A stretch of DNA of 33,538 nt, taken from positions 1 to 33,538 of the forward strand of contig JAATFW010000010.1 of the NCBI GenBank assembly GCA_015654985.1. Reading direction: 5' to 3'. The stretch comes from Sphingobacteriales bacterium (GTDB taxonomy: Bacteria > Bacteroidota > Bacteroidia > Sphingobacteriales > Sphingobacteriaceae). A model generated the notes under the pieces. It was given only the letters and a program-made list of their open reading frames with translations. It was not told where the DNA came from and did no database searches. Positions within the stretch are counted from its first letter, which is position 1. The number at the start of each line of letters is the position of its first letter. Of the stretch, positions 18,466-27,774 are shown piece after piece. Position numbers and translations under genes: made by a program.

Positions 18466-19740
18466 TTATAGTCCTGTCGCTACTGTCTTCAACCCTCTCT
18501 CGCCGATTAACTTTTCTCTCACTTTCAGTTCCCTGAACAGTTGAACGGGATTAATAGCGGCGTTACTGCGTAACCGGGCCTCAGATACCAGGGGACGTAC
18601 ATCTGTGCGGAAGGCACTCTGAAGAATTTCCTGGCAGCGCACCACATCGTTTTCCTGACGGGCCTGCTCCAATGCTGCGGTATCAACCAGAAGTGCCTGG
18701 GCATAAGCGATCATAATGGCTTCTACAGACTGCAGCAGATCTTCGAGCGGATCTTTTACATTATGTGAGGCATCGATCATCCAGCCTAAGCCTGTTGCAT
18801 GATCTATTCCTTTGGCATCCATTCCTGCCACCAGTTCATTAAAGATCAGGAACAACTGGTAGGGTTTTATACTTCCGGCGGTAAGGTCGTCATCACCGTA
18901 TTTTGAATCGTTAAAGTGGAAACCACCAAGCTTGCCTTCCATCAGCAGCAAAGAAACGATCTGCTCGATATTGGCATTGGGTAAGTGATGACCAAGATCT
19001 ACAAGAGTATACGCTTTAGGCCCAAGTTTGCTGGTGAACAACAAAGATTGCCCCCAATCTCCCACTGTTGTAGAATAGAAATTAGGCTCAAAGGCTTTAT
19101 ATTCAACAAATATCTTCCAGTCGTCGGGTAAAGCCGCATATACTTCCTGCAGGCTTTCAAGAGTATTCTGGAATGCCTTTCTGAAGTTTAGCTGACCGGG
19201 GAAGCATGATCCGTCTGAAAGCCACACGGTGAGGGATTTTGACCCCAGCTCAATTCCGTGCCTTATCACTTCTATATTATGGTCCACTGCCTGCTTACGC
19301 ACTGCCCTATCCACATGCTGCATGGAACCAAACTTATAGCTGAGTTCCTGTCCCGGCTGATCCTTAAAAGTATTGGAATTCATGGCGTCGAAACGCAGTC
19401 CATATTGCGCGGCAAGCACCTTTACAGACTGTGCATTTTCAGGAATATCCCAGGGAATATGGAGAGAAATGGCGCCGCTCGATTGGTTTAACTGGTGCAT
19501 CAACCCTATATCTTCCATTTTTTCCTCCAGGCTTCGCGGCTCGCCGCCGCCGGAGAATCTTCCAAAGCGCGTACCTCCGGTACCTAATGCCCAGCTTGGG
19601 ATAGCAATCTGAAACTTTATTAAGTTCTGAATAATTTCTTCTGCACGGGAAATATCCTGTGCCAGGAATTCGAATCTGCGCTGATGGCCCTGAGATAAAC
19701 TCCTGTTGTGCTCATCAATCTGATACCTTTCGATTTTCAT
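18466..19740 (-). CDS. rhaI: L-rhamnose isomerase (RhaI-type sugar isomerase)
   Basis: 424 aa; WALGTGGTRFGRF, HIPWD, YTLVDLGHHLPNANIEQIVSLLLMEGKLGGFHFNDSKYGDDDLT. Confidence 0.9.
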   Translation of the reverse strand: MKIERYQIDEHNRSLSQGHQRRFEFLAQDISRAEEIIQNLIKFQIAIPSWALGTGGTRFGRFSGGGEPRSLEEKMEDIGLMHQLNQSSGAISLHIPWDIPENAQSVKVLAAQYGLRFDAMNSNTFKDQPGQELSYKFGSMQHVDRAVRKQAVDHNIEVIRHGIELGSKSLTVWLSDGSCFPGQLNFRKAFQNTLESLQEVYAALPDDWKIFVEYKAFEPNFYSTTVGDWGQSLLFTSKLGPKAYTLVDLGHHLPNANIEQIVSLLLMEGKLGGFHFNDSKYGDDDLTAGSIKPYQLFLIFNELVAGMDAKGIDHATGLGWMIDASHNVKDPLEDLLQSVEAIMIAYAQALLVDTAALEQARQENDVVRCQEILQSAFRTDVRPLVSEARLRSNAAINPVQLFRELKVREKLIGERGLKTVATGL

Positions 19741-19864
19741 CTGTTTACTATTTATTTTTCAGTAGTGATGAAGCGATCATGAGAACTCTATCCGTCCGGA
19801 TTTGTGAACTTCTGTAAATGCTCATGACCGTTTCATTTTTATTATTGGTTATATCATTCTTTTT

Positions 19865-21982
19865 TTACCTGACAAAAGCCATTGCAACACCCCCGTCTAC
19901 ATTCAGCACATTGCCTGTCGACTTATCCATTAATCCCCCCACAAATGTAAAACAAGCGTTGGCTATGTCTTCAGGAAGAATGATCTGGTTCAGCAAAGTA
20001 CGTTTTGCATAATAAGCCGGGAGCTCGGAAACAGCAACGCCATAAGCTTTTGCTCTTCCTTCTGCCCAGCCGCTTTCCCAGATCTTACTGTCGGATATTA
20101 CAGCATCCGGATTTACTACATTGACGCGGATCCCATCCTTGCCTAACTCAGCAGCATTTAAACGGCTTAAATGTAACTGGGCTGCTTTGGCTGAGCCATA
20201 AGCTGCGTTATTGGGTCCTGAAACCAGGGCATTCTTACTTACAATATTCAATACGTCTCCTCCAAGGGCCTGTTTCCGCATTATTTCAATGCCCTTTTGT
20301 GTTACCAGGAACTGCCCTTTTACAAGTACATCATATAAAAGGTCCCAGTCTTTCTCCGTATGTTCCTCAATTGGTTTCGAGATGGAAAGACCGGCACAAT
20401 TGACAACAATGTCAACCCCTCCGAAAGCAAGTGCTGCTTCATCAAAGGCTGCTTTGATCTTACCTGTATCGGTAACATCTAAAAGCACTGCTGAAAAGGC
20501 ATCTTTACCGTAATGACCGTTGAAGTCAGTTTTAGCGGAATCCAGACGACCGGCATCATTATCATTGATAACCACGCAGGCACCTTCTTCAATGAACTTT
20601 TTGGCAATTGCTTTTCCGATTCCGCCGGCGCTTCCCGTTACAAGGGCTATTCTTCCCGACAATGGCTTTGGCTTTGGCATCCGCTGAAGCTTTGCTTCCT
20701 CGAGTAACCAATATTCTATATCGAATGCTTCCTGGCGGGGAAGAGAAGTATACTCTGAAATTGCCTCCGCCCCCTTCATTACATTAATAGCATTCGTATA
20801 GAACTCTGCGGCAACCCTCGCTGTCTGTTTGTCCTTGGAAAAAGTAAACATTCCTATTCCAGGGTAAAGAATTACAACGGGATTGGAATCGCGGATAGCA
20901 GGGCTATTTTCATGTTTACAGCTTTCATAGTACCCGGTATACATTTTCCGGTATGCTTCGAAGGCCGGCGCCAGTTTTTCCTTCAGTAGTTTCACATCTG
21001 AAAGATCAGCATCAGGCTCAAGCTCTAATACAAGAGGGCTGATCTTGGTGCGAAGGAAGTGGTCGGGACAACTGGTGCCCAGAGGGGCAAGCCTGCCAAG
21101 ATCATTAGAGTTAATAAATTCAAGCACCCGTACATCATCTGTAAAATGGCCTGCCATGTGCCGTTCGCTGGAACAGAATCCCCTTAATACAGGAGCAATG
21201 GCGGCCGCCTGTTTTCTGCGTGTTTCGGGATCCGAGCTTTCAATACGCTGTCCTCCAAACACAGGGCCTTTTTTTCCGTAGTTCTGTTCAAGATATTCGG
21301 CACAGGCTTCAATTACTTCAAGGCTGTTTACGTAACAGTCATAAGCAGTATCTCCCCAGGTAAACAATCCGTGAGAACCGAGCATTATTCCGCGGATACC
21401 AGGATTTTCTTCGAGACAGCGTCTTAGCTGCAGTCCAAGATCAAAACCCGGCCTTTGCCAGTCTACCCATCCGATAGCTCCTTCAAATAATTCTTCTGTG
21501 ATCTTCTTCCCGTCTTTTGCTGCTGCGATAGCAATAGCGGCATCAGGATGCAGGTGGTCTATATGCTTAAATGGTAAAAACCCATGTAATGGGGTATCGA
21601 TAGAGGGAGCTTTGGATTTAAGATCATAAATACAATGATTGAAAAGCTCAACCATTTCGTCTTCGTGCTCAATCCCCCGGTAAACATTTTCGAGGTTTCT
21701 CAGCCTTTCAACATATAATCCGGCAAGGCCGCTTCTTTTTAATGTTCCGATATCTCCCCCCGAGCCCTTAATCCACATTACTTCGGTTTCTGCTCCGGTT
21801 AAGGGATCTTTTTCAATAGTTTTACAGGAGGTATTCCCACCACCGTAGTTAGTAAGACGCAAATCGGCCCCAAGCAAATTTGAGCGGTAGATCAGCAAAG
21901 CTACCTCATCGCCTTCCAGGCGGGCAGCATCTGCTTCATTCCATAGATAATTGACGTGTTTAAAATCTGTTACAATTGACAT
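19865..21982 (-). CDS. Bifunctional rhamnulose-1-phosphate aldolase / short-chain alcohol dehydrogenase (RhaEW/RhaD-type)
   Basis: 705 aa; class II aldolase N-half (NYGGGNTSCK...HGFLPFKHIDHLHPDA...GSHGLFTWG) fused to SDR C-half (RIALVTGSAGGIGKAIAKKFIEEGA...YGSAKAAQLHLSR). Confidence 0.95.
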   Translation of the reverse strand: MSIVTDFKHVNYLWNEADAARLEGDEVALLIYRSNLLGADLRLTNYGGGNTSCKTIEKDPLTGAETEVMWIKGSGGDIGTLKRSGLAGLYVERLRNLENVYRGIEHEDEMVELFNHCIYDLKSKAPSIDTPLHGFLPFKHIDHLHPDAAIAIAAAKDGKKITEELFEGAIGWVDWQRPGFDLGLQLRRCLEENPGIRGIMLGSHGLFTWGDTAYDCYVNSLEVIEACAEYLEQNYGKKGPVFGGQRIESSDPETRRKQAAAIAPVLRGFCSSERHMAGHFTDDVRVLEFINSNDLGRLAPLGTSCPDHFLRTKISPLVLELEPDADLSDVKLLKEKLAPAFEAYRKMYTGYYESCKHENSPAIRDSNPVVILYPGIGMFTFSKDKQTARVAAEFYTNAINVMKGAEAISEYTSLPRQEAFDIEYWLLEEAKLQRMPKPKPLSGRIALVTGSAGGIGKAIAKKFIEEGACVVINDNDAGRLDSAKTDFNGHYGKDAFSAVLLDVTDTGKIKAAFDEAALAFGGVDIVVNCAGLSISKPIEEHTEKDWDLLYDVLVKGQFLVTQKGIEIMRKQALGGDVLNIVSKNALVSGPNNAAYGSAKAAQLHLSRLNAAELGKDGIRVNVVNPDAVISDSKIWESGWAEGRAKAYGVAVSELPAYYAKRTLLNQIILPEDIANACFTFVGGLMDKSTGNVLNVDGGVAMAFVR

Positions 21983-22005
21983 ATATTCTCCAATTTTGGT
22001 ATTTA

Positions 22006-23082
22006 CTATTTTAATGAATTACCATACCCGACAATGAGTACTGATAATGTAATAACGAGTATTCCGGCAACCACCATACCATAGGTTTTACGGCTTACCG
22101 ATTTCCATTCCTTTAACACTAATCCCCAGATATTAGCTACCAGTATAATGAAAGCCATGTGAAGGATCCAGGAGCTCGCTCCGTTACCAAGCTTGCTCTC
22201 TCCCATTCCATAAAAAAAGAACTGCAGGAACCAGGTGGTGCCGGCAAGCGCACAAAAAATAATATTGCGAAGGATAGGCGTCTTTTTATTGGTATAATCC
22301 CCGAAGGTTTTATTTCTCGCATTCAATATCATGCACCAGATCAGGTTGGTGGTTAAGCCGCCCCAAAGTACTATTATATAGGTAACGTTATTCTGAAACA
22401 GAAACTCTCCCTGGCCGGAATGAGTGCTCTTCCAGATAGCATTGGCTACTTCGGCCATCGGCTTCCCGGCTTCCAGTCCGTAATTAAAGCAGGCGCTTAA
22501 CACACCCGAAATAATTGAAACAACTAATCCAAGGGTGATATTAAATTCTTTATTGCCGGTCTCGCGTTCATGCTGCGAAAGTTCTTTCTCCTTCATGGTG
22601 CCTGCCTTCCCGCAGATAATGATCCCGATAATACATACCACTATTCCAAGTAATACCAGTTGTCCCCACTGGGTATGTAATAACATGGAAAAGGTATCTT
22701 TCCCTTTCTGAGGAAAAAAGTCGTAATAAACAGAAGGAATGAGCGCTCCGAAAACAGAACACAGACCAAGAATAATTGAGCTTCCCAGTGAAACACCAAG
22801 ATATCGGACGCCGAGGCCATAAGTCAATCCGCCGATTCCCCAAAGCACCCCGAAGAAATAGGTAAGCCAGAGAATATTTCCGTTTGTTCCTTTAATAATA
22901 TCAGCAAATCCCGGAATAGTAAGATAAGCAGCAAGGGGGGGAACGATAAGCCAGGAAAAGATTCCGCCTACAATCCAATAACTCTCCCATGCCCATCCTT
23001 TAACTTTTTTATAGGGAATGTAAAAACTGCCTGAGGCAAAGCCTCCGATAAAATGAAAAATTACTCCAAAGATTACTTGCAT
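22006..23082 (-). CDS. rhaT: L-rhamnose/proton symporter
   Basis: 358 aa polytopic protein; GFASGSFYIPYKKVKGWAWESYWIVGGIFSWLIVPPLAAYLTIPG signature of RhaT; first gene of the operon. Confidence 0.95.
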   Translation of the reverse strand: MQVIFGVIFHFIGGFASGSFYIPYKKVKGWAWESYWIVGGIFSWLIVPPLAAYLTIPGFADIIKGTNGNILWLTYFFGVLWGIGGLTYGLGVRYLGVSLGSSIILGLCSVFGALIPSVYYDFFPQKGKDTFSMLLHTQWGQLVLLGIVVCIIGIIICGKAGTMKEKELSQHERETGNKEFNITLGLVVSIISGVLSACFNYGLEAGKPMAEVANAIWKSTHSGQGEFLFQNNVTYIIVLWGGLTTNLIWCMILNARNKTFGDYTNKKTPILRNIIFCALAGTTWFLQFFFYGMGESKLGNGASSWILHMAFIILVANIWGLVLKEWKSVSRKTYGMVVAGILVITLSVLIVGYGNSLK

Positions 23083-23140
23083 GGATCAGGAAATTATAAT
23101 TGTTGTTATGGAGGCCTAAAATAAAAAAGTGAAATTTCTA

Positions 23141-23160
23141 ATCTGTCATGTACTGTCATG
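23141..23160 (-). promoter_or_regulatory. Tandem 10-bp repeat operator candidate (site D), upstream of rhaT
   Basis: Plus strand ATCTGTCATG TACTGTCATG (perfect direct repeat of CTGTCATG, 10-bp period); followed on minus after 17 nt by TATTTTAG (7/8 to TAnnTTTG) at 23116-23123. Confidence 0.6.
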
Positions 23161-23254
23161 GGAATTAAGGGAAAATCTCAAAACAAACAAGGCCGGTAAA
23201 AAGCGGAGGGAGGCTTAGCTGGCATATACGGCAAAAAGGAACAGGAAGGTATTG

Positions 23255-23290
23255 CTAAAAAAGCAGGAAAAGCGCTTTGGCGCTTTTTCC
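23255..23290 (-). terminator. Rho-independent terminator after the copper efflux operon (downstream of the DUF3347 gene)
   Basis: Minus strand GGAAAAAGCGC-CAAA-GCGCTTTTCC then TGCTTTTTT. Confidence 0.75.
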
Positions 23291-23300
23291 TTTCGAATAG

Positions 23301-23834
23301 TTATTTGATTTCTTCTACCACACGTCCGCAACTTAACATATCATCGCCGTAATAAGGGTTTTTGATCGTCGTTTCACTTGCAAGCCAATCGCCATCGGCC
23401 ATAGGGCAGTGCTGTCTGTAGACAGTGCCACTGGTAAGCTTAGTTGTTTTTATTACTTTTTCAACCTCTGCTGTCAGTGCACTTAAAGATGCTCTCTGTT
23501 CATCTATTGAACCGGCACCGGCAATTTTACCGGCCAGACCGGCACCCGTAGCATTACCGGCAGCAGTTAAAGCGCTTTGCAATGCTGCAGCGCCAGCCTT
23601 TGCTTCTTTAACATCCGCATTGATCAATGCATTTTTTACATGGATATAATGATCGTATACAGTCTTTACCTTGGCATCCTTAAATTCAGGGCCAACCGCT
23701 TTAGCTGCAGCCTGTCTGCTTTCAGAATGCTTCATCTGATGTTTGGCCCCGTCAGAAGAGCAGGCCATCACTATTGTAAAAATTAAAATTAAACTGCCTG
23801 CTAAAAGGCTTTTTATTCCTGGATTTTTCTTCAT
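23301..23834 (-). CDS. DUF3347 domain lipoprotein
   Basis: 177 aa; YDHYIHVKNALINADVKEAKAGAAALQSAL and terminal YRQHCPMADGDWLASETTIKNPYYGDDMLSCGRVVEEI, typical of DUF3347 proteins linked to copper efflux. Confidence 0.85.
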   Translation of the reverse strand: MKKNPGIKSLLAGSLILIFTIVMACSSDGAKHQMKHSESRQAAAKAVGPEFKDAKVKTVYDHYIHVKNALINADVKEAKAGAAALQSALTAAGNATGAGLAGKIAGAGSIDEQRASLSALTAEVEKVIKTTKLTSGTVYRQHCPMADGDWLASETTIKNPYYGDDMLSCGRVVEEIK

Positions 23835-24018
23835 GATTACTGATTTTAATTAGGAACCGGGCTTTACATACAAAACAAATTTATGCTTTATTTCTACCTG
23901 ATTCACGTACCTGTTATTTTTTGTTTTTCTATTTTTCTTTATTTCCGGAACCGGTGGGCTACTTCGCCTGTCATCGCCTTTCTTCTCACCTTCATTCTTA
24001 TTCTCTTTAACTTATCAC

Positions 24019-25221
24019 TTAATGATTATGCCCGGCCATAGGATCGGAGCCTTTCTTAAGAATATATTCAGAGGATAATAAATATCCTCCACTGACCACC
24101 ACCTCTCTGACACCTTCCAAACCAGAAGAGATCATGATCTTGCTGTCGTCTTCCGCACCGGTAGTAACCATTCTGGATGCGAATGTATTTTTGCCTGTTT
24201 TCACCCAAACCTGTGCTCCTTTACCATCCCTGATTACGGCATCAAGCGGCAAAGCAATCCCGCTTTTGATTTTTGCGGAAGATAACAGGACGGTGGCCTG
24301 CATCCCTGCCTGATAACTGCCGTTATTGGTGATAGGAGCCCTTACCTTAAGGATCTGACCGGAAGGATCAAGCTGCGGAGAAATAAAGTCAAGCCTGACC
24401 GTTTGCTCCTCCGGGAAGCCATTGATCCTGACTTTTACGGATTGCCCCGCTTTTACTTCTCCGGCTTCTTCCGGATAAACATCGGCTTCCACCCATAGCT
24501 GACTGAAGTTTTCAAGTGTGAGTACCGGCGAACCTTCGGAAATATACTGGCCTTCGGAAACGCTGATCTCATTGACTATACCTGATGAGGGAGCCCTCAC
24601 TGACACCAGCGGCGGGTGGGTACCTGATTTGGAGAGAGCCGCTATCTGAGCGTCTGAATAACCATATAAACGAAGCTTGTTTCTTGCTGCATCTCTCAGG
24701 GTCGCATAGATCTTTTCGCCGGGGAATGCCGATACCTGCTTTTGCTGCAAAAGATAATCCTGCTGAAGAGTCTGCATTTCTTCACTGTAAATCTGAAAAA
24801 GCACCTGGCCTTTGGTTACCGGAACCCCCGTTTCTTTTACATATAATTTCTCAATACGGCCGGCATATCTTGACGAGATAACATCCGTCAGCTTTGTATT
24901 AGTGACGAGCCGTCCATTGAGGGTTTTTGAGGTATTGAAGCCCCCGGCTGCAATCTCTATCGTTCTAATATTTGCGAGCTGAATCTGGCTTTCGCTCAGG
25001 GTAAGCTCGTTTTTACCCCCTGCAGACGTTACCGGAACCAGCTCCATACCACATATCGGACAGTTGCCTGGTTTGTCTTTCAGGATCTGGGGGTGCATTG
25101 GGCAGGTATACTTCAGAGCTCCTGCTGCTGCTGATTTATTTCTATCTTTACAGGAGGTAAATAACAGGGATGGCGCCAGGGCAATCATCGCTATGCTGAA
25201 TATAAATTTTTTCCTTTCCAT
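24019..25221 (-). CDS. Efflux RND periplasmic adaptor (CusB-like) with heavy-metal-binding domain
   Basis: ORF 24019..25278; likely start at 25221 (MERKKFIFSIAMIALAPSLLFTSC). Contains YTCPMHPQILKDKPGNCPICGMELVP and membrane-fusion domain GRIEKLYVKETGVPVTKGQVLFQIYSEEM. Confidence 0.92.
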   Translation of the reverse strand: MERKKFIFSIAMIALAPSLLFTSCKDRNKSAAAGALKYTCPMHPQILKDKPGNCPICGMELVPVTSAGGKNELTLSESQIQLANIRTIEIAAGGFNTSKTLNGRLVTNTKLTDVISSRYAGRIEKLYVKETGVPVTKGQVLFQIYSEEMQTLQQDYLLQQKQVSAFPGEKIYATLRDAARNKLRLYGYSDAQIAALSKSGTHPPLVSVRAPSSGIVNEISVSEGQYISEGSPVLTLENFSQLWVEADVYPEEAGEVKAGQSVKVRINGFPEEQTVRLDFISPQLDPSGQILKVRAPITNNGSYQAGMQATVLLSSAKIKSGIALPLDAVIRDGKGAQVWVKTGKNTFASRMVTTGAEDDSKIMISSGLEGVREVVVSGGYLLSSEYILKKGSDPMAGHNH

Positions 25222-25223
25222 GT

Positions 25224-26555
25224 TTATTGTTCCATTTTTTTCACTTTGACAAAGCTTTCGCTGTCTACCATGAACCATGCATTTACTGCTACTTCTGCAG
25301 ATGAATCGAGGCTGCCGCTTATATCAACCCAGTTGCCCGCCCGGCTTTTTACCGTTACATAAACAGTAACAAACGCGCGGTCCCTTTTTACAAAAGAGAT
25401 ATAGCGGGACCCAAGCTGAAGAACTGCTGACCGGGGTAGCCAGTTTCCGCTAAGCTTTCTGCTCGCGGTAGTTACATTTATAAGCTCTCCGGTTTTCCAT
25501 CTATTCCCGGAATTCGGAAGAGTGGCCCTGATGAGGGAAAAAGTGGCCCCTTCACTATAAAAAGGCTGAATAAGACTTATTGAGGCCCTGGCCGTTTTGG
25601 TACTATCATTAACGGATGTAATCTCTACCGGTGCAGCCTTCCTGAAAGATTTTAACTGCCCGGGAGTAACATAAAATTCGGCCCAAACCTTAGAGGGGTC
25701 TACGATGCTGAAAAGCTTTTCGCCCCGGGATACATACTGCCCTTCTCTTAAAAGTACAGGTGACGGTGTGCCGGATACAGGGACCGCAGGTGCCGATCCG
25801 GACTGAACGGAACCTCCCATATTGTCGCCCATCGAAGAGGATGAAGGCTGGGAAGCGGAACTGCTCCCACCTCCTGAAGGTATGCCATTTGGGATCTCTG
25901 TTATATAACCGGAATAGGGGCTGTAGATACTTAAAGTATATTCAGGTTTTCCGGAACGAAGGATGCGGCTGATCTGTTGGTCGGCTACTCCCAGCAAACT
26001 GAGTTTTCTCCTGGCTGCCTCCAGGAGCTCCGGTTCATTGTTCTCTTTCAGAAAGATGAGCTCCTGCTGAGCATTGAGCAATTCAGGGCTGTAAATATCC
26101 ATCAGCTTCTGCCCCCGGGAAACCGCTTCAAAATTATAGGTAACATAGAGCCTTTCGATGCGCCCTCCTACTCTCGCAGAAACAGCATTCACATTATTTG
26201 TATTATAGTTTATCACACCTTTTACCTGTTGTCCGGTAATCCGGCTTCCCCGCTGCGGACCAACTGTTTCAATATCGGATAAGACGAGCTCATCGGTTGG
26301 TTTGAGGATATCACCCAAACTATCATTGGTTTTAGAGTGCTGGTCATGAGCATGCAGCGGAACAAGTTCCATACCGCAAATGGGGCAGGTACCGGGAGCG
26401 TTCTTTATGATCTGAGGATGCATGGAACAGGTGTACTGCCTGTCGTCCTTATGCTCCGGCTGTTTATTTTTCTGATTGCAGCTAACCCATACCAGCAGAA
26501 AGCAAACCAGTACCGCAGGCAGGCTATTTTTCAATATTTTTTTCATATTCTGCAA
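25224..26555 (-). CDS. Second CusB-like RND adaptor with heavy-metal-binding domain
   Basis: 443 aa; lipobox WVSCNQ; YTCSMHPQIIKNAPGTCPICGMELVP; GRIERLYVTYNFEAVSRGQKLMDIYSPELLNAQQE. Start could be 26555 or 26546. Confidence 0.92.
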   Translation of the reverse strand: MQNMKKILKNSLPAVLVCFLLVWVSCNQKNKQPEHKDDRQYTCSMHPQIIKNAPGTCPICGMELVPLHAHDQHSKTNDSLGDILKPTDELVLSDIETVGPQRGSRITGQQVKGVINYNTNNVNAVSARVGGRIERLYVTYNFEAVSRGQKLMDIYSPELLNAQQELIFLKENNEPELLEAARRKLSLLGVADQQISRILRSGKPEYTLSIYSPYSGYITEIPNGIPSGGGSSSASQPSSSSMGDNMGGSVQSGSAPAVPVSGTPSPVLLREGQYVSRGEKLFSIVDPSKVWAEFYVTPGQLKSFRKAAPVEITSVNDSTKTARASISLIQPFYSEGATFSLIRATLPNSGNRWKTGELINVTTASRKLSGNWLPRSAVLQLGSRYISFVKRDRAFVTVYVTVKSRAGNWVDISGSLDSSAEVAVNAWFMVDSESFVKVKKMEQ

Positions 26556-27774
26556 TCATTTGATAAAACTTCTGTAACAAACCGGTATAATTTACCTGGG
26601 CCATATTTAATGTTTCCCATCCGTCGATAACCGTGTTCAGATCGAGCTTATTTTCCTGATAGGAGAGCATGGATACTTTTAAATTCTTACTCAGTGCAGG
26701 AAGGATCTTTGACTCATAATTATGTATCTGGTTTTGCATACTCAGAATATCGTTCTGCATCGACCGGACCATCCCCTGCATGTCAATCAGCATGGCTTCT
26801 TTTTGCTGCTGCATAGACTGACGTTCAAAGCTCATTGACTTTACCTCTGATTTATACATTTTGGACGACCACGGAGCAATGGGAACTGATACCATTGCCT
26901 CCAGGGTGTACTGGTTTGGCATCATCCCCGAACGGTTAAACATGTGCTCATATCTGACCCTGAAATCAGGTTTAGCTTCCTTTTTCATTTGTTCAATGTT
27001 TAACTGCATCGCCCTGACGGAGCGGTCCATCCGGACGATATCACTGCGATGCTCCGCCAGATATGCTGTATCAAGCGCCGCTACAGGATTAAACTGAACT
27101 TTGTAAGCAGTGTCGATACTGAGCTCTGAATCAGGGGAACGGTACATTAAAACATTTAAGGAAATTTTGGCCGACCGGATTTCCCCTTCACTCATCAGGA
27201 TCATGTTTTCGGCTTCGTAAATGCGGCCTTCGGCCTTAAAAACCTGGTTCAATTGTCCCTGATTATAGGGATAACGGATTTCTGCAAGTTTTTTCATGTT
27301 TTGCATAATAGCCCTGTTCTCCTTTTGAAAGGAGATTGTCCGGTACGTTACTAGTAACTTGTAATACAGCTCTTTTGCCCGTGCCCTGAGCTCATTTGCC
27401 GTTATCCCGCGTTCTGCCATCGTTACCGACGACTGTGCGGCAAGGTATTCTGCTTTTGCCCTGGTCCTGGCAGGATTAGGAATATTTTGTTCTGCCGACA
27501 GCATTACAGCGCCGCGATCATTTTCGTCCATAACCTTTGCCCCCGGATAAGGTGTCATATAATTTGCTGCCCCCACCATCGGGGCCATCCATGCCCGCGC
27601 TCCCTCAACCCTGGCATCCTGGCCTTTGGCCCGGCTGTCGTACGTCTTTAGCGCAGGATTATTATTTTGAATTTCCTGCAGGATCTGTTCGAGGTTAAGT
27701 ACCTCCTGGCTAAATGCTGTTACCGGGAAAAGCAGCGGCATAAGAAGGAAAATTTTCTTAATGTTTAACATCAT
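26524..27774 (-). CDS. TolC-family outer membrane efflux protein (CusC-like)
   Basis: ORF 26524..27792; likely start at 27774 or 27771 (MLNIKKIFLLMPLLFPVTAFSQEVLNLEQILQEIQNNNPALKTYDSRAKGQ); TolC coiled-coil repeats. Confidence 0.9.
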   Translation of the reverse strand: MMLNIKKIFLLMPLLFPVTAFSQEVLNLEQILQEIQNNNPALKTYDSRAKGQDARVEGARAWMAPMVGAANYMTPYPGAKVMDENDRGAVMLSAEQNIPNPARTRAKAEYLAAQSSVTMAERGITANELRARAKELYYKLLVTYRTISFQKENRAIMQNMKKLAEIRYPYNQGQLNQVFKAEGRIYEAENMILMSEGEIRSAKISLNVLMYRSPDSELSIDTAYKVQFNPVAALDTAYLAEHRSDIVRMDRSVRAMQLNIEQMKKEAKPDFRVRYEHMFNRSGMMPNQYTLEAMVSVPIAPWSSKMYKSEVKSMSFERQSMQQQKEAMLIDMQGMVRSMQNDILSMQNQIHNYESKILPALSKNLKVSMLSYQENKLDLNTVIDGWETLNMAQVNYTGLLQKFYQMIAEYEKNIEK

